From NCBI RefSeq assembly GCF_042647165.1, contig NZ_JBHRUV010000031.1: 64,000 bases of DNA. The stretch is one strand, 5' to 3'. Below, one piece after another: positions 1 through 9,260 of the stretch. Within the stretch, counting starts at the first letter, position 1. The number at the start of each line of letters is the position of its first letter. This DNA is from Camelimonas abortus. GTDB lineage: Bacteria > Pseudomonadota > Alphaproteobacteria > Rhizobiales > Beijerinckiaceae. Made by a program: the position numbers and the translations under genes. A model generated the notes under the pieces. The model did no database searches, was not told the DNA's origin, and was given only the letters and a program-made list of their open reading frames with translations.

Positions 1-174
1 CCGCGGCGCGTCCGGGCGCGCCTGCGGGCGCCGGCCGGAACCGTCGCCGGCCCCGCGGGGGCTATAGCACCGGGCGGGCGCCAGCCGCAACAACGCGCCG
101 CGCCCGGCCGCTGCGGCCAAAAGCGCGAAAGCCGGGCGCCGGCCCGGCTGCGTGCGGCGGCGCGCCGGCGCCGT

Positions 175-873
175 TCAGACGGTGAACGGCTCGTTCTTCT
201 TCGGCACGATGACGCGGGTGGACGAGCCCTGCAGGGCGTCGGCGAACTTCTGCGCGTCCTGCACCAGCAGCGGGAAGGTGGCGTAGTGGCACGGCACCAC
301 CGCCTTCAGGGTGAAGAACTTGCGCACGGCGTAGGCGGCGTGGTCCGGCCCCATGGTGAAGCGGTCGCCAATCGGAACGAAGGCGATGTCCGGGGCGTAC
401 AGTTCGTTGATCAGCGCCATGTCGGAGAAGATGGCGGTGTCGCCCATGGCGTAGACAGTGGGCTCGCCGGGCGCCTGGACGATGATTCCGTTCGGATTGC
501 CAAGCGGGCGGTCCACGCCGGCCTCGATCATGGCGGCGGAGTGGTCGGCGCGCACCAGCGAGACGCGGAAGCCGTCGGTCTCGATGGTTCCGCCGGTGTT
601 CATCGGCTCGAACTTCTCGACGCCCTGGGAGGCCAGGTGCATGCACAGGTCATAGTTGGTGACGACGGTGGCGCCGGTGCGTCTGGCGATGTCGACGGTG
701 TCGCCGACATGGTCGCCGTGACCGTGCGTGACCAGGATGTGGGAGACGCCCTTCTCGATGGCGCTGACGTCGCCGTCAAACGACGGGTTGCCGGTAAAGA
801 ACGGATCGATCAGCACGGCGCGGCCGCCGAAGTCGAGACGAAACGCCGAATGTCCGTACCAGGTGATCTGCAT
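175..873 (-). CDS. UPF0173 metal-dependent hydrolase (MBL fold)
   Basis: A 232-residue protein of the UPF0173 branch of the metallo-beta-lactamase superfamily, cytoplasmic, with no signal peptide. It opens with the family N-terminus MQITWYGHSAF and carries the zinc-binding motif THGHGDH near residues 49-55. Later metal ligands fit the ADHSA, GDT and CHYATFP segments. The length is normal for the family. The physiological substrate is not known. It is divergent from ruvX. Family assignment is firm; function beyond metal-dependent hydrolase is not claimed. Confidence 0.92.
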   Translation of the reverse strand: MQITWYGHSAFRLDFGGRAVLIDPFFTGNPSFDGDVSAIEKGVSHILVTHGHGDHVGDTVDIARRTGATVVTNYDLCMHLASQGVEKFEPMNTGGTIETDGFRVSLVRADHSAAMIEAGVDRPLGNPNGIIVQAPGEPTVYAMGDTAIFSDMALINELYAPDIAFVPIGDRFTMGPDHAAYAVRKFFTLKAVVPCHYATFPLLVQDAQKFADALQGSSTRVIVPKKNEPFTV

Positions 874-1099
874 CTGTTTCTCCCTGTGGCCCGCGCGCTT
901 TCCGCGGATGGCCGCGCGCGGAAGTCTTCCGCTGAGCTGTAAGGCATCGCGCCGGCAAAATCACCCCCGGACGGGCCCCTGGCGGGGGATTGCGCGGCGC
1001 CCGCTCCGGCGGCCGGGGCTGGACAGGCGCGCCGGCGGACCGCACAAGCGCCCCGGGGCCGCCAGCCGGCCCGGCCAGACCGCATGCATGAGGAGCTCC

Positions 1100-1588
1100 A
1101 TGTCCGGCATCGACAGCCTCGCCCCCCTTCTCGACGTTCCCCCCGGCCGGCGTCTGCTCGGGCTGGACCTGGGCTCGAAGACCATCGGCCTCGCCCTGTC
1201 TGACGTGAGCTGGACGGTCGCCACCTCGCTGGAGACCATCGCCCGCAAGAAATTCACGCTGGACGCGGAGCGGCTTCTGGCCATCTGCGCGCGGCACGAC
1301 GTGGGCGGGCTGGTGTTCGGCTGGCCGCTCAACATGGACGGCAGCGAGGGCCCGCGCACCCAGTCCACGGCGGCGTTCATGCGCAACCTGGCGAAGCTGA
1401 CCGACCTGCCGATGGCGACGTGGGACGAGCGGCTGAGCACGGCCGCGGTCACGCGCATGCTCATTGACGCCGACGCCAGCCGCGCGCGCCGCGGCCAGAT
1501 CGTCGACAAGCTGGCCGCCTCGTATATCCTGCAGGGCGCGCTGGACCGGATCGCTTCCGCCAGGCATTCATCCGGGCGGCAAAAGTAA
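1100..1588 (+). CDS. ruvX: Putative Holliday junction resolvase RuvX/YqgF
   Basis: RNase H-fold nuclease of the YqgF/RuvX family, 162 residues from the chosen start. The motif LLGLDLGSKTIGLALSD near residue 18 carries the first catalytic aspartate, and the segments VFGWPLNMDGSEGPR and WDERLST match later family motifs. In other bacteria the family acts in resolution of recombination intermediates or in processing of 16S rRNA precursor ends. The ATG at 1100 is chosen because an AGGAG stands five bases upstream; an ATG at 1088 is possible, and a longer open frame running further upstream looks non-coding. Confidence 0.9.
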   Translation: MSGIDSLAPLLDVPPGRRLLGLDLGSKTIGLALSDVSWTVATSLETIARKKFTLDAERLLAICARHDVGGLVFGWPLNMDGSEGPRTQSTAAFMRNLAKLTDLPMATWDERLSTAAVTRMLIDADASRARRGQIVDKLAASYILQGALDRIASARHSSGRQK

Positions 1589-1601
1589 TGCAATCGTTCT
1601 T

Positions 1602-1630
1602 TTGACCCTTTTCGACGTCACGCCTAATTG
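1602..1630 (+). promoter_or_regulatory. Candidate sigma-70-type promoter for the gene at 1693
   Basis: TTGACC (1602-1607) and TAATTG (1625-1630) are separated by 17 bases in a clearly AT-richer patch between ruvX and the next small gene. A GATAAT lies just downstream at 1632. This is pattern recognition only; no start site is known. Confidence 0.4.
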
Positions 1631-1692
1631 CGATAATTTTCCGGACGGTCCATTTAACCTGCATGTCGTTCTGAAAATATAAAGGACGAATC

Positions 1693-1899
1693 ATGACATT
1701 CACGCCGCCCGGCAAACGCGTCGCCAGTCTCCTGCCTGTGTCCGAGCCAGGCCGCTCGGAGGTGGCGCAGTACATCGAGCAGATCACCCAGGAGCTGTAC
1801 GCCCTGGCCCGCCGGAAAAACCTCGACCTGCTCGCCTATTTCCTGACGATGGCCAACATGGAGGCCCAGGAACAGGCGCGCAGCGGCGACGACCACTGA
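1693..1899 (+). CDS. Small conserved hypothetical protein (68 aa)
   Basis: A 68-residue soluble protein with a mostly helical composition (segment from SEVAQYIEQITQEL to the end). I do not recognise a named domain. It is accepted as real because it has its own AT-richer promoter region, an AAAGGA ribosome-binding site about seven bases before the ATG, and base use typical of coding sequence. It probably forms a separate short transcription unit after ruvX. No function is proposed. Confidence 0.7.
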   Translation: MTFTPPGKRVASLLPVSEPGRSEVAQYIEQITQELYALARRKNLDLLAYFLTMANMEAQEQARSGDDH

Positions 1900-2691
1900 T
1901 CCGCCCCCTGCCCCGCGGCCGCGACGCCCCCGCCGCCCCCCCCGGCGGCGGAGAAGGCGGGCGGGTCGCCGGCGGCCAGGCGGCGACGGCGTGGGCGGAC
2001 GGATGGCGCGTGGAACGCCGGGCGCGGATCGCCGGGAGCCCCCTTTCCCGGGAGCGGTCGCGGCCGCGCGGCCCGGAGAGGCCTGGAGACGTCTGGAGAC
2101 GCCCGGACGCGGGCGCAGGCGCAGCCGTGGCCGCAGCCGCGGGACGGCCCTTCACGCCCCGGGGGCGGACGCGGCCCGGCCGGAACGGCAATACGGCCGC
2201 GGCCGCCCTTTCCGTCATGCGCGGGGACGAAGGCCGTCACGGGCAGGGATGGCGGGGATGAATGCGGCGTCCGCGCCTGCGGCGCGCGGCGTGGCGGAGG
2301 GCATGGAGCTGGCGCGGCGGTCGCAGCCGCCCTGCGGCGCCGCCTCATTCCGGTCATGCGCGGATCCGCCGGGGGCCACAAGGCGGACGCCGCTCCGCCC
2401 GGCCGGTCGGGGGCGGCGCGGCCACCCGCGGCTGCTCCCGGCCGTCATCGCCGCCGCGGACGGGCGTGAACGCCCGGGTCAGGCCCGGGCATGACTGCGG
2501 CGCCGGGAAAGGCGCCGCAGCCGCCGCGCGGCCGGAACCGGCCGGCCGCCATATTCCGCCGCGGGCCGCCGCCGGAGGCCGCCTTCGCCAGCCCACGGCG
2601 GCAGCAAGGAGGCGGCGCCTGCAGATCCCGGCAGGCCGCTGCGATCGATCCCGCCCGCGTGCGGCGCCCTGCAGCCGCCACCGGCAGGCGT
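1900..2691. other. 792-bp GC-rich intergenic region
   Basis: Open frames cross this stretch on both strands but they are Arg/Pro/Ala-rich and resemble no protein, so I call none. It lies between the small gene at 1693 and the 3' end of dprA. Its right part holds one copy of a 30-bp palindrome-like element (2471-2500), listed separately. Confidence 0.6.
2471..2500. repeat. Dispersed intergenic repeat, copy 1
   Basis: This 30-bp sequence matches 12439-12468 at 27 of 30 positions. Its core is CCCGGGTCAGGCCCGGGCAT, which contains short inverted CCCGGG arms. It resembles the small dispersed palindromic elements common in alphaproteobacterial intergenic DNA. Confidence 0.5.
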
Positions 2692-3963
2692 TCACGCGCG
2701 CGGGGCCAGGGAGACCGCCTGGGCGCCGTGATGCTCCAGCCGGCCCTGAAGGGCGAGCTCGCAAAGGGCCGCGCTCACCTCATGAACGCTGAGACCGGAC
2801 AGCGCCACCAGATCATCCACCGCCACCGGAGCCGGACCGAGCAGACGCTCGACGCGGGCCAGCGCCGCGCCCGGCCCGCCGCCGGGGGCGGCGGCCGGCG
2901 CGCCTGCGCCTTCCGGCTCCTCCGGCGGCGCGGGCGGCGGCGTGTCGTCATCCGCGGGCGGGCCGGCGCCCCCTGGCTCCGCAAGGCCGAGCAGCTCCAC
3001 GTCCAGCTCCTCCCACAGCGGCGGGTCTCCGGCGGAAGCGCGTTCCTCGCGCATCGCCCCTGCCGGAGGCGGCCGGCCGGCCAGCGGCGCCAGCGCCGCC
3101 AGAACGTCCTCCGGGCCACAGCAGAGCGTGGCGCCGTCGCGCAGCAGCCGGTTGGTCCCGCCGGCGCGCGGATCCAGCGGCGAGCCGGGAACGGCGAACA
3201 CCTCCCGCCCCTGTTCGGCGGCGAAACGCGCGGTGATCAGCGAGCCGGAGCGCAGCGTCGCCTCCACCACCACCACGCCGAGAGACATGCCGGAAATGAT
3301 GCGGTTGCGGCGGGGAAAGTCCTGGCCGCGCGGCGTCCAGCCCATGGGCATCTCGCTCACCGCCGCGCCGCGCTCGAGAATGGCCTCCAGCAGCCGCGCG
3401 TGCTCGCGCGGATAGACGCGGTCGTGGCCGCCCGCCAGCACCGCCACCGTGCCGGCGCGGAGGCTGGCCTCATGGGCGGCGGCGTCGACGCCCCGGGCAA
3501 GGCCGGAGATCACCGCATAGCCCTCTTCCCCCAGCCGGCCGGCGAGCAGGGCGGCGATGCGCTGGCCGGCGGCGGAGGCGTTGCGCGAGCCGACGATGGC
3601 CACCGCCGGCATGGCCAGGGCCTGCCCCTGGCCGCGCACCGCCAGCAGCGGCGGCGGGCTGTCGATGAAGCGCAGCGCCGGCGGATAGTCCGCCTCGCCG
3701 CGGGCGACGAAGCGCACGCCAAGCCGCCGCGCGGCGTCGAGCTCGCGGTCAATGGCGTCGCGGGAGGGGATGAGGACGGTCCGTCCGGCGCGCGCGGCGA
3801 GCTCCGGCAGCGCCTCAAGCGCCTGGGCGGCGCCGCCGTAACGGTCCAGCAGGCGGAAGAAACTGCGCGGACCGACGCCCTGCGTTCTCAGCAACCTGAG
3901 CCAGTCAGCCCTGACCCTGTCGTCGAGAAGGCGCGCCGGCGACGTCGTCATGGGCGCCGCCAC
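2692..3963 (-). CDS. dprA: DNA-processing protein DprA
   Basis: A 423-residue DprA/Smf protein that binds single-stranded DNA and loads RecA during natural transformation. The Rossmann-type core is intact: VGSRNASAAGQRIAALLAG, ISGLARGVDAAAHEAS and VLAGGHDRVYPREH lie in the middle of the chain. An N-terminal helix-hairpin region (RLLRTQGVGPRSFFRLL) precedes it. A C-terminal winged-helix (DML1-like) domain follows a roughly 50-residue Pro/Ala/Gly/Glu-rich linker. It is the last gene of the pyrB-pyrC-plsY-dprA set. Other competence genes are not in the window. Confidence 0.95.
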   Translation of the reverse strand: MAAPMTTSPARLLDDRVRADWLRLLRTQGVGPRSFFRLLDRYGGAAQALEALPELAARAGRTVLIPSRDAIDRELDAARRLGVRFVARGEADYPPALRFIDSPPPLLAVRGQGQALAMPAVAIVGSRNASAAGQRIAALLAGRLGEEGYAVISGLARGVDAAAHEASLRAGTVAVLAGGHDRVYPREHARLLEAILERGAAVSEMPMGWTPRGQDFPRRNRIISGMSLGVVVVEATLRSGSLITARFAAEQGREVFAVPGSPLDPRAGGTNRLLRDGATLCCGPEDVLAALAPLAGRPPPAGAMREERASAGDPPLWEELDVELLGLAEPGGAGPPADDDTPPPAPPEEPEGAGAPAAAPGGGPGAALARVERLLGPAPVAVDDLVALSGLSVHEVSAALCELALQGRLEHHGAQAVSLAPRA

Positions 3964-3968
3964 AAGTC

Positions 3969-3994
3969 ATGACGCAGCATTACTGCGTCATTTT
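3969..3994. promoter_or_regulatory. Perfect hairpin between plsY and dprA
   Basis: ATGACGCAG (3969-3977) pairs perfectly with CTGCGTCAT (3983-3991) around a five-base loop. The hairpin contains the plsY stop codon and ends a few bases before the dprA start. In the minus-strand mRNA it would lie beside the dprA ribosome-binding site, so attenuation or translational coupling is possible. The T run is on the plus-strand side, so it is not a minus-strand intrinsic terminator. Confidence 0.5.
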
Positions 3995-4629
3995 CCGCCA
4001 TGGCGTCGTTTTTCGCCAATCCTGTTCTCCGTTCCGGCCGCAAGTCTCCTGATATTGTCACGATGTCGCCACCACAACAATAGCGCGAGCAGCAGGAACA
4101 GCCACGCCGTGGCCGGCGCGCCGAGCAGGAACAGGGCTGCCGGCGACGCCACCGAGGCGACCAGCGCGGCGAGCGAGGAGTAGCGGCTGGCGAAGGCCAC
4201 CCCGAGCCAGACCAGGGCGAAGACAAGCGCCGCCAGCGGCTCGAGGCCGAGCAGACAGCCCAGGAAGGTCGCCACGCCCTTGCCGCCGCGGCCCTTCAGC
4301 CACACCGGATAGAGATGGCCCAGAAAGGCGCCGGCCGCCGCCGCCAGCGCCGGCAGCAGGCCGAAGGGCGCCGCCGCCAGCACGGCGGCCGTGCCCTTGA
4401 GGGCGTCGCCCAGCAGCGTCGCGGCGGCCAGCCCCTTGCGGCCGGTGCGCAGCACGTTGGTGGCGCCGATGTTGCCGGAGCCGATGCGGCGCAGGTCTCC
4501 GGCGCCGGTGAGGCGCGTCAGCAGCACGCCGAACGGAACCGAGCCGAACAGATAGCCCACGGCGAGGGCGAGCGCCGCCAGCCGCCAGTCCGCCGCGCTG
4601 AGGGGCGCGCCATCAAGCCACGCGTTCAT
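3988..4629 (-). CDS. plsY: Glycerol-3-phosphate acyltransferase PlsY
   Basis: Integral membrane enzyme (213 aa) that transfers the acyl group from acyl-phosphate to glycerol-3-phosphate, the first step of phospholipid synthesis in the PlsX/PlsY route. The family motifs are present: GSVPFGVLL near residue 30, the glycine-rich RIGSGNIGATNVLRTG near residue 48, and KGRGGKGVAT near residue 110. Hydrophobic segments fit a multi-pass protein. It starts 23 bases after pyrC and is probably co-transcribed. Confidence 0.95.
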   Translation of the reverse strand: MNAWLDGAPLSAADWRLAALALAVGYLFGSVPFGVLLTRLTGAGDLRRIGSGNIGATNVLRTGRKGLAAATLLGDALKGTAAVLAAAPFGLLPALAAAAGAFLGHLYPVWLKGRGGKGVATFLGCLLGLEPLAALVFALVWLGVAFASRYSSLAALVASVASPAALFLLGAPATAWLFLLLALLLWWRHRDNIRRLAAGTENRIGEKRRHGGK

Positions 4630-4652
4630 GCAGTGCTCCCGTCACGCCGGCG

Positions 4653-5966
4653 TCAGGCGGCCGTTTCGCCCGCCGCGACGAACACGTCCTGGCCGTTGAC
4701 GATGGTGCGCAGCACCATCCCTTCCATGCGGCCGCCGTCGAAGGGGGTGTTCTTGCAGCGCGAGCGGATGGCGTCGCGCCGGTAGATCCACGCCGCCTCA
4801 GTGTCGATCACCACAAGGTCGGCGGCAAGCCCCGGGACCAGCCGGCCGCGGTCGAACCCGAGCAGACCCGCCGGACGGGCGGTGAGCGCGTCGAGAATCC
4901 GCTGCAGCGACGCCGCGCCGGAACTGGCCAGACGCACCGCCACCGGCAGCAGGGTCTCGAGGCCGATGGCGCCCGGCGCCGCCTCCGGGAACGGCAGGCG
5001 CTTGGCCTCCACGTCCTGCGGGTTGTGGTCGGAGACGATGACGTCGATCACCCCCTCCTCCAGCGCCTCCAGCAGGGCGAGGCGGTCCTCCTCGGCGCGC
5101 AGCGGCGGCCGCAGCTTGAAGAAGGTGCGGTAGCCGGCGATGTCGTTCTCGTTCAGCGCCAGATGGTTGATGGAGACGCCGCAGGTCACCGGCAGGCCTT
5201 CGTCCTTGGCCTGGCGGATGAGCTCCACCGACTGGGCGTGGGTGATCATGGCCGCGTGGTAGCGTCCGCCGGTCATGCGCACGAGGCGCAGGTCGCGCTC
5301 GAGCATGATGGTCTCGGCCTCGCGCGGGGCGGAGGGCAGGCCCATGCGGCTGGCCAGTTCGCCCTCCGTGGCGACGCCGTCGCCGGTGAGGTCGGCGTCT
5401 TCGGTGTGGTGCATCACCAGGGCGTCGAAATTGCGGGCGTAGGCCAGGGCCATGCGCATCACGCGCGGGCTGGCCACCGAGCGGGCGCCGTCGGTGAAGG
5501 CCACGGCGCCGGCCTCCAGCAGCAGGCCGTATTCGGCCAGCTCGCGGCCTTCGAGGCCGCGGGTCAGGGCCGCGGCCGGGGCCACGCGCACCACGGCGTT
5601 GTCGCGGGCGCGGCGGCGGATGAAGTCGACGGTGGCCGGGCTGTCCACCGGCGGGCTGGTCTCGGGCGCGCTCACCAGGGTGGTGACGCCGCCGGCGGCG
5701 GCGGCGCGGCTCGCGGTTTTCAGGGTCTCGCGATACTCCGCCCCAGGCTCGCCGAGGAAGGCGCGCATGTCGATCACCCCCGGCGCCACCAGCGCGCCGC
5801 CGCAGTCGACGACCTCCGCCCCCTCCGGCGTCGCCGGCCGGGCTTCGTCGAGCACGCCGGCGATCCTGCCGCCGCGGATGAGCACCGCGCCGCGGCTGCG
5901 GCGGCCGGTGGCCGGATCAATCAGGCCGGCGTTGATGAGCGCGCGGGTGTGCGCCTGTTCGGTCAT
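4653..5966 (-). CDS. pyrC: Dihydroorotase-like protein, probably non-catalytic (PyrX type)
   Basis: A 437-residue amidohydrolase-fold protein of the class I dihydroorotase family, placed directly behind pyrB. The usual metal-binding motif (D-x-H-x-H) reads DMRAF in VAPGVIDMRAFLGEPGAEYR, so both histidines are gone. The carboxylated lysine position also appears replaced, by Thr, in GAVAFTDGA. In Pseudomonas an inactive PyrC-like protein (PyrC'/PyrX) serves as a structural partner of aspartate transcarbamylase, and the pyrB neighbourhood here suggests the same role. If so, an active dihydroorotase must lie elsewhere. Most databases will label this simply dihydroorotase. Confidence 0.9.
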   Translation of the reverse strand: MTEQAHTRALINAGLIDPATGRRSRGAVLIRGGRIAGVLDEARPATPEGAEVVDCGGALVAPGVIDMRAFLGEPGAEYRETLKTASRAAAAGGVTTLVSAPETSPPVDSPATVDFIRRRARDNAVVRVAPAAALTRGLEGRELAEYGLLLEAGAVAFTDGARSVASPRVMRMALAYARNFDALVMHHTEDADLTGDGVATEGELASRMGLPSAPREAETIMLERDLRLVRMTGGRYHAAMITHAQSVELIRQAKDEGLPVTCGVSINHLALNENDIAGYRTFFKLRPPLRAEEDRLALLEALEEGVIDVIVSDHNPQDVEAKRLPFPEAAPGAIGLETLLPVAVRLASSGAASLQRILDALTARPAGLLGFDRGRLVPGLAADLVVIDTEAAWIYRRDAIRSRCKNTPFDGGRMEGMVLRTIVNGQDVFVAAGETAA

Positions 5967-5988
5967 GGCTCTGGCCCTCGTTCGCCGG

Positions 5989-6939
<951 letters not shown>

Positions 6940-6984
6940 ACTGGGGCCACGCCTATAGGAGGAATCGGTTGTCGCCGCAAGAAA

Positions 6985-7009
6985 GCCCGGAGCGCGCCGC
7001 GGGCGGCGC
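6985..7009. repeat. 25-bp direct repeat, copy A
   Basis: The 25 bases here recur identically at 7225-7249, 240 bp away in the same intergenic region. The sequence begins GCCCGGAGCGCGCC and is itself rich in short inverted GCGC/CCGCGG blocks. Confidence 0.7.
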
Positions 7010-7224
7010 GCCCTCCCCCGGCGGAGCGGCCGCGCGCGACCGCCCGGCCACAGGGCCGGACCGGTTGGCGGCGCCCACCCGGCCATGCGTCGCCAGCTCC
7101 GCCGCCCCCCGGCCTCCAGCCGCCGCGGCGCCCGGCGCCATGCGCGCCGCTTCCGCGCCGCCCCGCGACCACGCCCGTCCGCGTTCATGCCCTTCCGCGA
7201 TCATGCCCCGCGCCCGCAGCCCCC

Positions 7225-7249
7225 GCCCGGAGCGCGCCGCGGGCGGCGC
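7225..7249. repeat. 25-bp direct repeat, copy B
   Basis: Second exact copy of the 25-bp element at 6985-7009. It lies about 270 bp upstream of the aidB start. Confidence 0.7.
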
Positions 7250-7291
7250 TCCGCCCGCGCCCGCCCCTGCGGCCGCGGCGGCGAAGTACTG

Positions 7292-7309
7292 TGAACGCGA
7301 AGTGTTCGC
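7292..7309. promoter_or_regulatory. Inverted repeat upstream of aidB
   Basis: CGCGAA (7295-7300) and TTCGCG (7304-7309) flank GTG. An overlapping GAAC-N7-GTTC spans 7292-7306. It may be an operator for aidB. It is not the known alphaproteobacterial LexA box, which is a direct GTTC-N7-GTTC repeat. Confidence 0.35.
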
Positions 7310-7522
7310 GGCCGCAGGCGCGGCGGCGTGGAAGAAGGGAGCGCCCGGGCGCGCGGCTTGCACGGTCGCGGCGACAGTCTATCCTCGCCTCACCACGGGA
7401 TTCCATTCAAAAAAATTTCGCCGCCCGGGCGGAACGACGGGCCCGCGCCCTCCGTCCGCGGCGGGCTCTGCGGCTCCGCAGGGAAAAACCGGCGCACGCC
7501 GGGCGTTCAGGGACTTTGCGTG

Positions 7523-9163
7523 ATGTCGCCTTACGATACCCACCAGGTCTTCAACCAGTCTCCACCCTTCGTTGACGTGAATCTGGTGACGCTGGACCAG
7601 CCGCTGCTGGACGCGCTGGTCGCCAATGGCGCCGATCCGGTGCAGGAGGGGCTGCTGTCCTTCGGCGAGGCGTGGGGCGCGGCCGAACGGTTCGAGCTCG
7701 GCCGGCTGGCCAATGAGTATCCGCCGCGGCTGCGCACCCACGACGCCCGCGGTCACCGCAGCGACCAGGTGGAGCATCACCCGGCCTACCACGCGCTGAT
7801 GGCCGCCAGCATGGAGGCCGGCCTGCACTGCTCCACCTGGGAGGCGCCGCCGGAAGCGGCGGCGCGCGGCCATGTGGCCCGCGCCGCGCGGCTCGCCGTC
7901 ATATCGGGGGTGGAGGCCGGGCACGTGTGCCCGCTGACGATGACCCACGCCTCGCTGGCCACCCTGGCGGCGGCGCCGGAACGCTTCGCCCAGTGGTCGC
8001 CGTTCGTGCGCTCGCGCCAGTATGACCCGCGTTTCCTGCCGTTCTGGGAGAAGCGCGGCGTCACCCTCGGCATGGGCATGACGGAGAAGCAGGGCGGCTC
8101 GGACGTGCGCGCCAACGCCACCGCCGCCGCGCCGGTGCATGACGACGAATATGAGCTCACCGGGCACAAGTGGTTCCTGTCCGCGCCCATGTGCGACGCC
8201 TTCCTGACGCTGGCCCAGGCGCCGGGCGGGCTCACCTGTTTCCTGGTCCCGCGTTTCCGGCCCGACGGCACGGTGAACGGCCTGCGCTTCCAGCGGCTGA
8301 AGGACAAGCTGGGCAACCGCTCCAACGCCTCGTCCGAGGTGGAGTTCGTGGCCGCCTTCGCCTGGCGGATCGGCGAGGAAGGCCGGGGCGTGCGCGCCAT
8401 CATGGAGATGGCGCAGCTCACGCGGCTTGACTGCGTGGCCGGCTCGATGGGGCTCATGCGCATGGCCCTCGCCCAGGCCATCCATCACGCACGCCACCGG
8501 GCGGCGTTCGGCCGGAAGCTGGTGGAGCAGCCGGCCATGGCCATGACGCTGGCCGATCTCGCGCTGGAGATGGAGGCGGTGACCGCCCTCACCCTGCGCC
8601 TGGCCGCCAGCTTCGACCGCGCCGCCGGCGATCCGCTGGCGGCCGCCTGCGCCCGCGTCGTCACGCCCGCCGCCATGCTGCTGGTCTGCAAGACCGCCCC
8701 CGGCTTCATTCATGAGGCGCTGGAGTGCCTCGGCGGCAATGGCTATGTCGAGGAGGGCATGATGGCGCGCCTCTATCGCGACGCCCCGGTCAACGCCATC
8801 TGGCAGGGCGCGGGCAACGTCATGGCGCTGGACGTGCTGCGCGCAGCCGGCCGCCCGACGGAAGCGGTCCGCGCCCTGCTGGACCGGCTGGCGACCGAAG
8901 CCGCCGCCCTGCCCGGCGTGGCCGGGGCGGCGCAGGAGCTGGATCAGGCGCTGGCGGCGGACAGCCCCGAATGGAGCGCCCGTTTCGCCGCCGGGCGCCT
9001 CGCCGGAATCGCCGCGGCGGCGGCGCTGGGCGCCTCCGCCCCGCCGCAGGTGGCGGAGGCGTGGGCGCGCACGCGCCTGGCGCAGCCGCGCCGCATGTGG
9101 GGGGCCAATGACGTGAAGGCGCTGGCGCCGCTGCTGCTGCAGCGGGCGCTGCCGCTGATCTGA
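7523..9163 (+). CDS. aidB: AidB-like acyl-CoA dehydrogenase family protein
   Basis: A 546-residue flavoprotein, near the 541 residues of E. coli AidB. The N-terminus (THQVFNQSPPFVDVNL) and the C-terminal block (ECLGGNGYVEEGMMARLYRD, then VNAIWQGAGNVMALDVLR) closely follow AidB, not isovaleryl-CoA dehydrogenase. AidB is induced by alkylation stress in E. coli and binds DNA and FAD; whether it repairs or destroys alkylating agents is unsettled. The ATG at 7523 is chosen; a GTG immediately upstream at 7520 is an alternative. It stands between the inverted pyr block and topA, with no adaptive-response partner gene nearby. Confidence 0.88.
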   Translation: MSPYDTHQVFNQSPPFVDVNLVTLDQPLLDALVANGADPVQEGLLSFGEAWGAAERFELGRLANEYPPRLRTHDARGHRSDQVEHHPAYHALMAASMEAGLHCSTWEAPPEAAARGHVARAARLAVISGVEAGHVCPLTMTHASLATLAAAPERFAQWSPFVRSRQYDPRFLPFWEKRGVTLGMGMTEKQGGSDVRANATAAAPVHDDEYELTGHKWFLSAPMCDAFLTLAQAPGGLTCFLVPRFRPDGTVNGLRFQRLKDKLGNRSNASSEVEFVAAFAWRIGEEGRGVRAIMEMAQLTRLDCVAGSMGLMRMALAQAIHHARHRAAFGRKLVEQPAMAMTLADLALEMEAVTALTLRLAASFDRAAGDPLAAACARVVTPAAMLLVCKTAPGFIHEALECLGGNGYVEEGMMARLYRDAPVNAIWQGAGNVMALDVLRAAGRPTEAVRALLDRLATEAAALPGVAGAAQELDQALAADSPEWSARFAAGRLAGIAAAAALGASAPPQVAEAWARTRLAQPRRMWGANDVKALAPLLLQRALPLI

Positions 9164-9199
9164 GCGGACCCGCCGCCCCCGTCCGTCCCCTCCATGGAT

Positions 9200-9228
9200 T
9201 TGACAGGCCGCCGCCTTTGACCCATTCA
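9200..9228 (+). promoter_or_regulatory. Candidate topA promoter
   Basis: A perfect -35 hexamer TTGACA (9200-9205) is followed after 17 bases by CATTCA (9223-9228), a weak -10. It is the best match in the aidB-topA gap. A leader of about 250 bases would then carry the hairpin at 9237-9260. Confidence 0.35.
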
Positions 9229-9236
9229 TCCCGCCT

Positions 9237-9260
9237 TGGAGCCGGCGCGGGCCGGCTCCA
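9237..9260. promoter_or_regulatory. Perfect 10-bp inverted repeat in topA leader
   Basis: TGGAGCCGGC and GCCGGCTCCA flank a GCGG loop. No T run follows on either strand, so this is not a classical intrinsic terminator. An RNA structure in the topA 5' leader, or a supercoiling-sensitive cruciform near topA, is possible. Confidence 0.45.

Larger units (their letters stand above)
6940..7522. other. 583-bp GC-rich region between divergent pyrB and aidB
   Basis: No credible gene is seen; the open frames crossing it are Arg/Pro/Ala-rich. It must hold the promoters for pyrB and aidB. It carries an exact 25-bp direct repeat and an inverted repeat at 7295-7309, listed separately. Confidence 0.6.

Noticed and set aside
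1991..2494. Plus-strand 167-codon frame in the gap before dprA
   Set aside because: Composition is Arg/Pro/Ala-rich with no recognisable protein, no ribosome-binding site, and other frames are equally open.
7292..7306. LexA box upstream of aidB
   Set aside because: The motif is GAAC-N7-GTTC. The alphaproteobacterial LexA site is the direct repeat GTTC-N7-GTTC, so the arms are in the wrong orientation.
7523..9163. Isovaleryl-CoA dehydrogenase that would pair with mccA and mccB
   Set aside because: The length of 546 residues and the N- and C-terminal blocks match AidB; isovaleryl-CoA dehydrogenase is near 390 residues.
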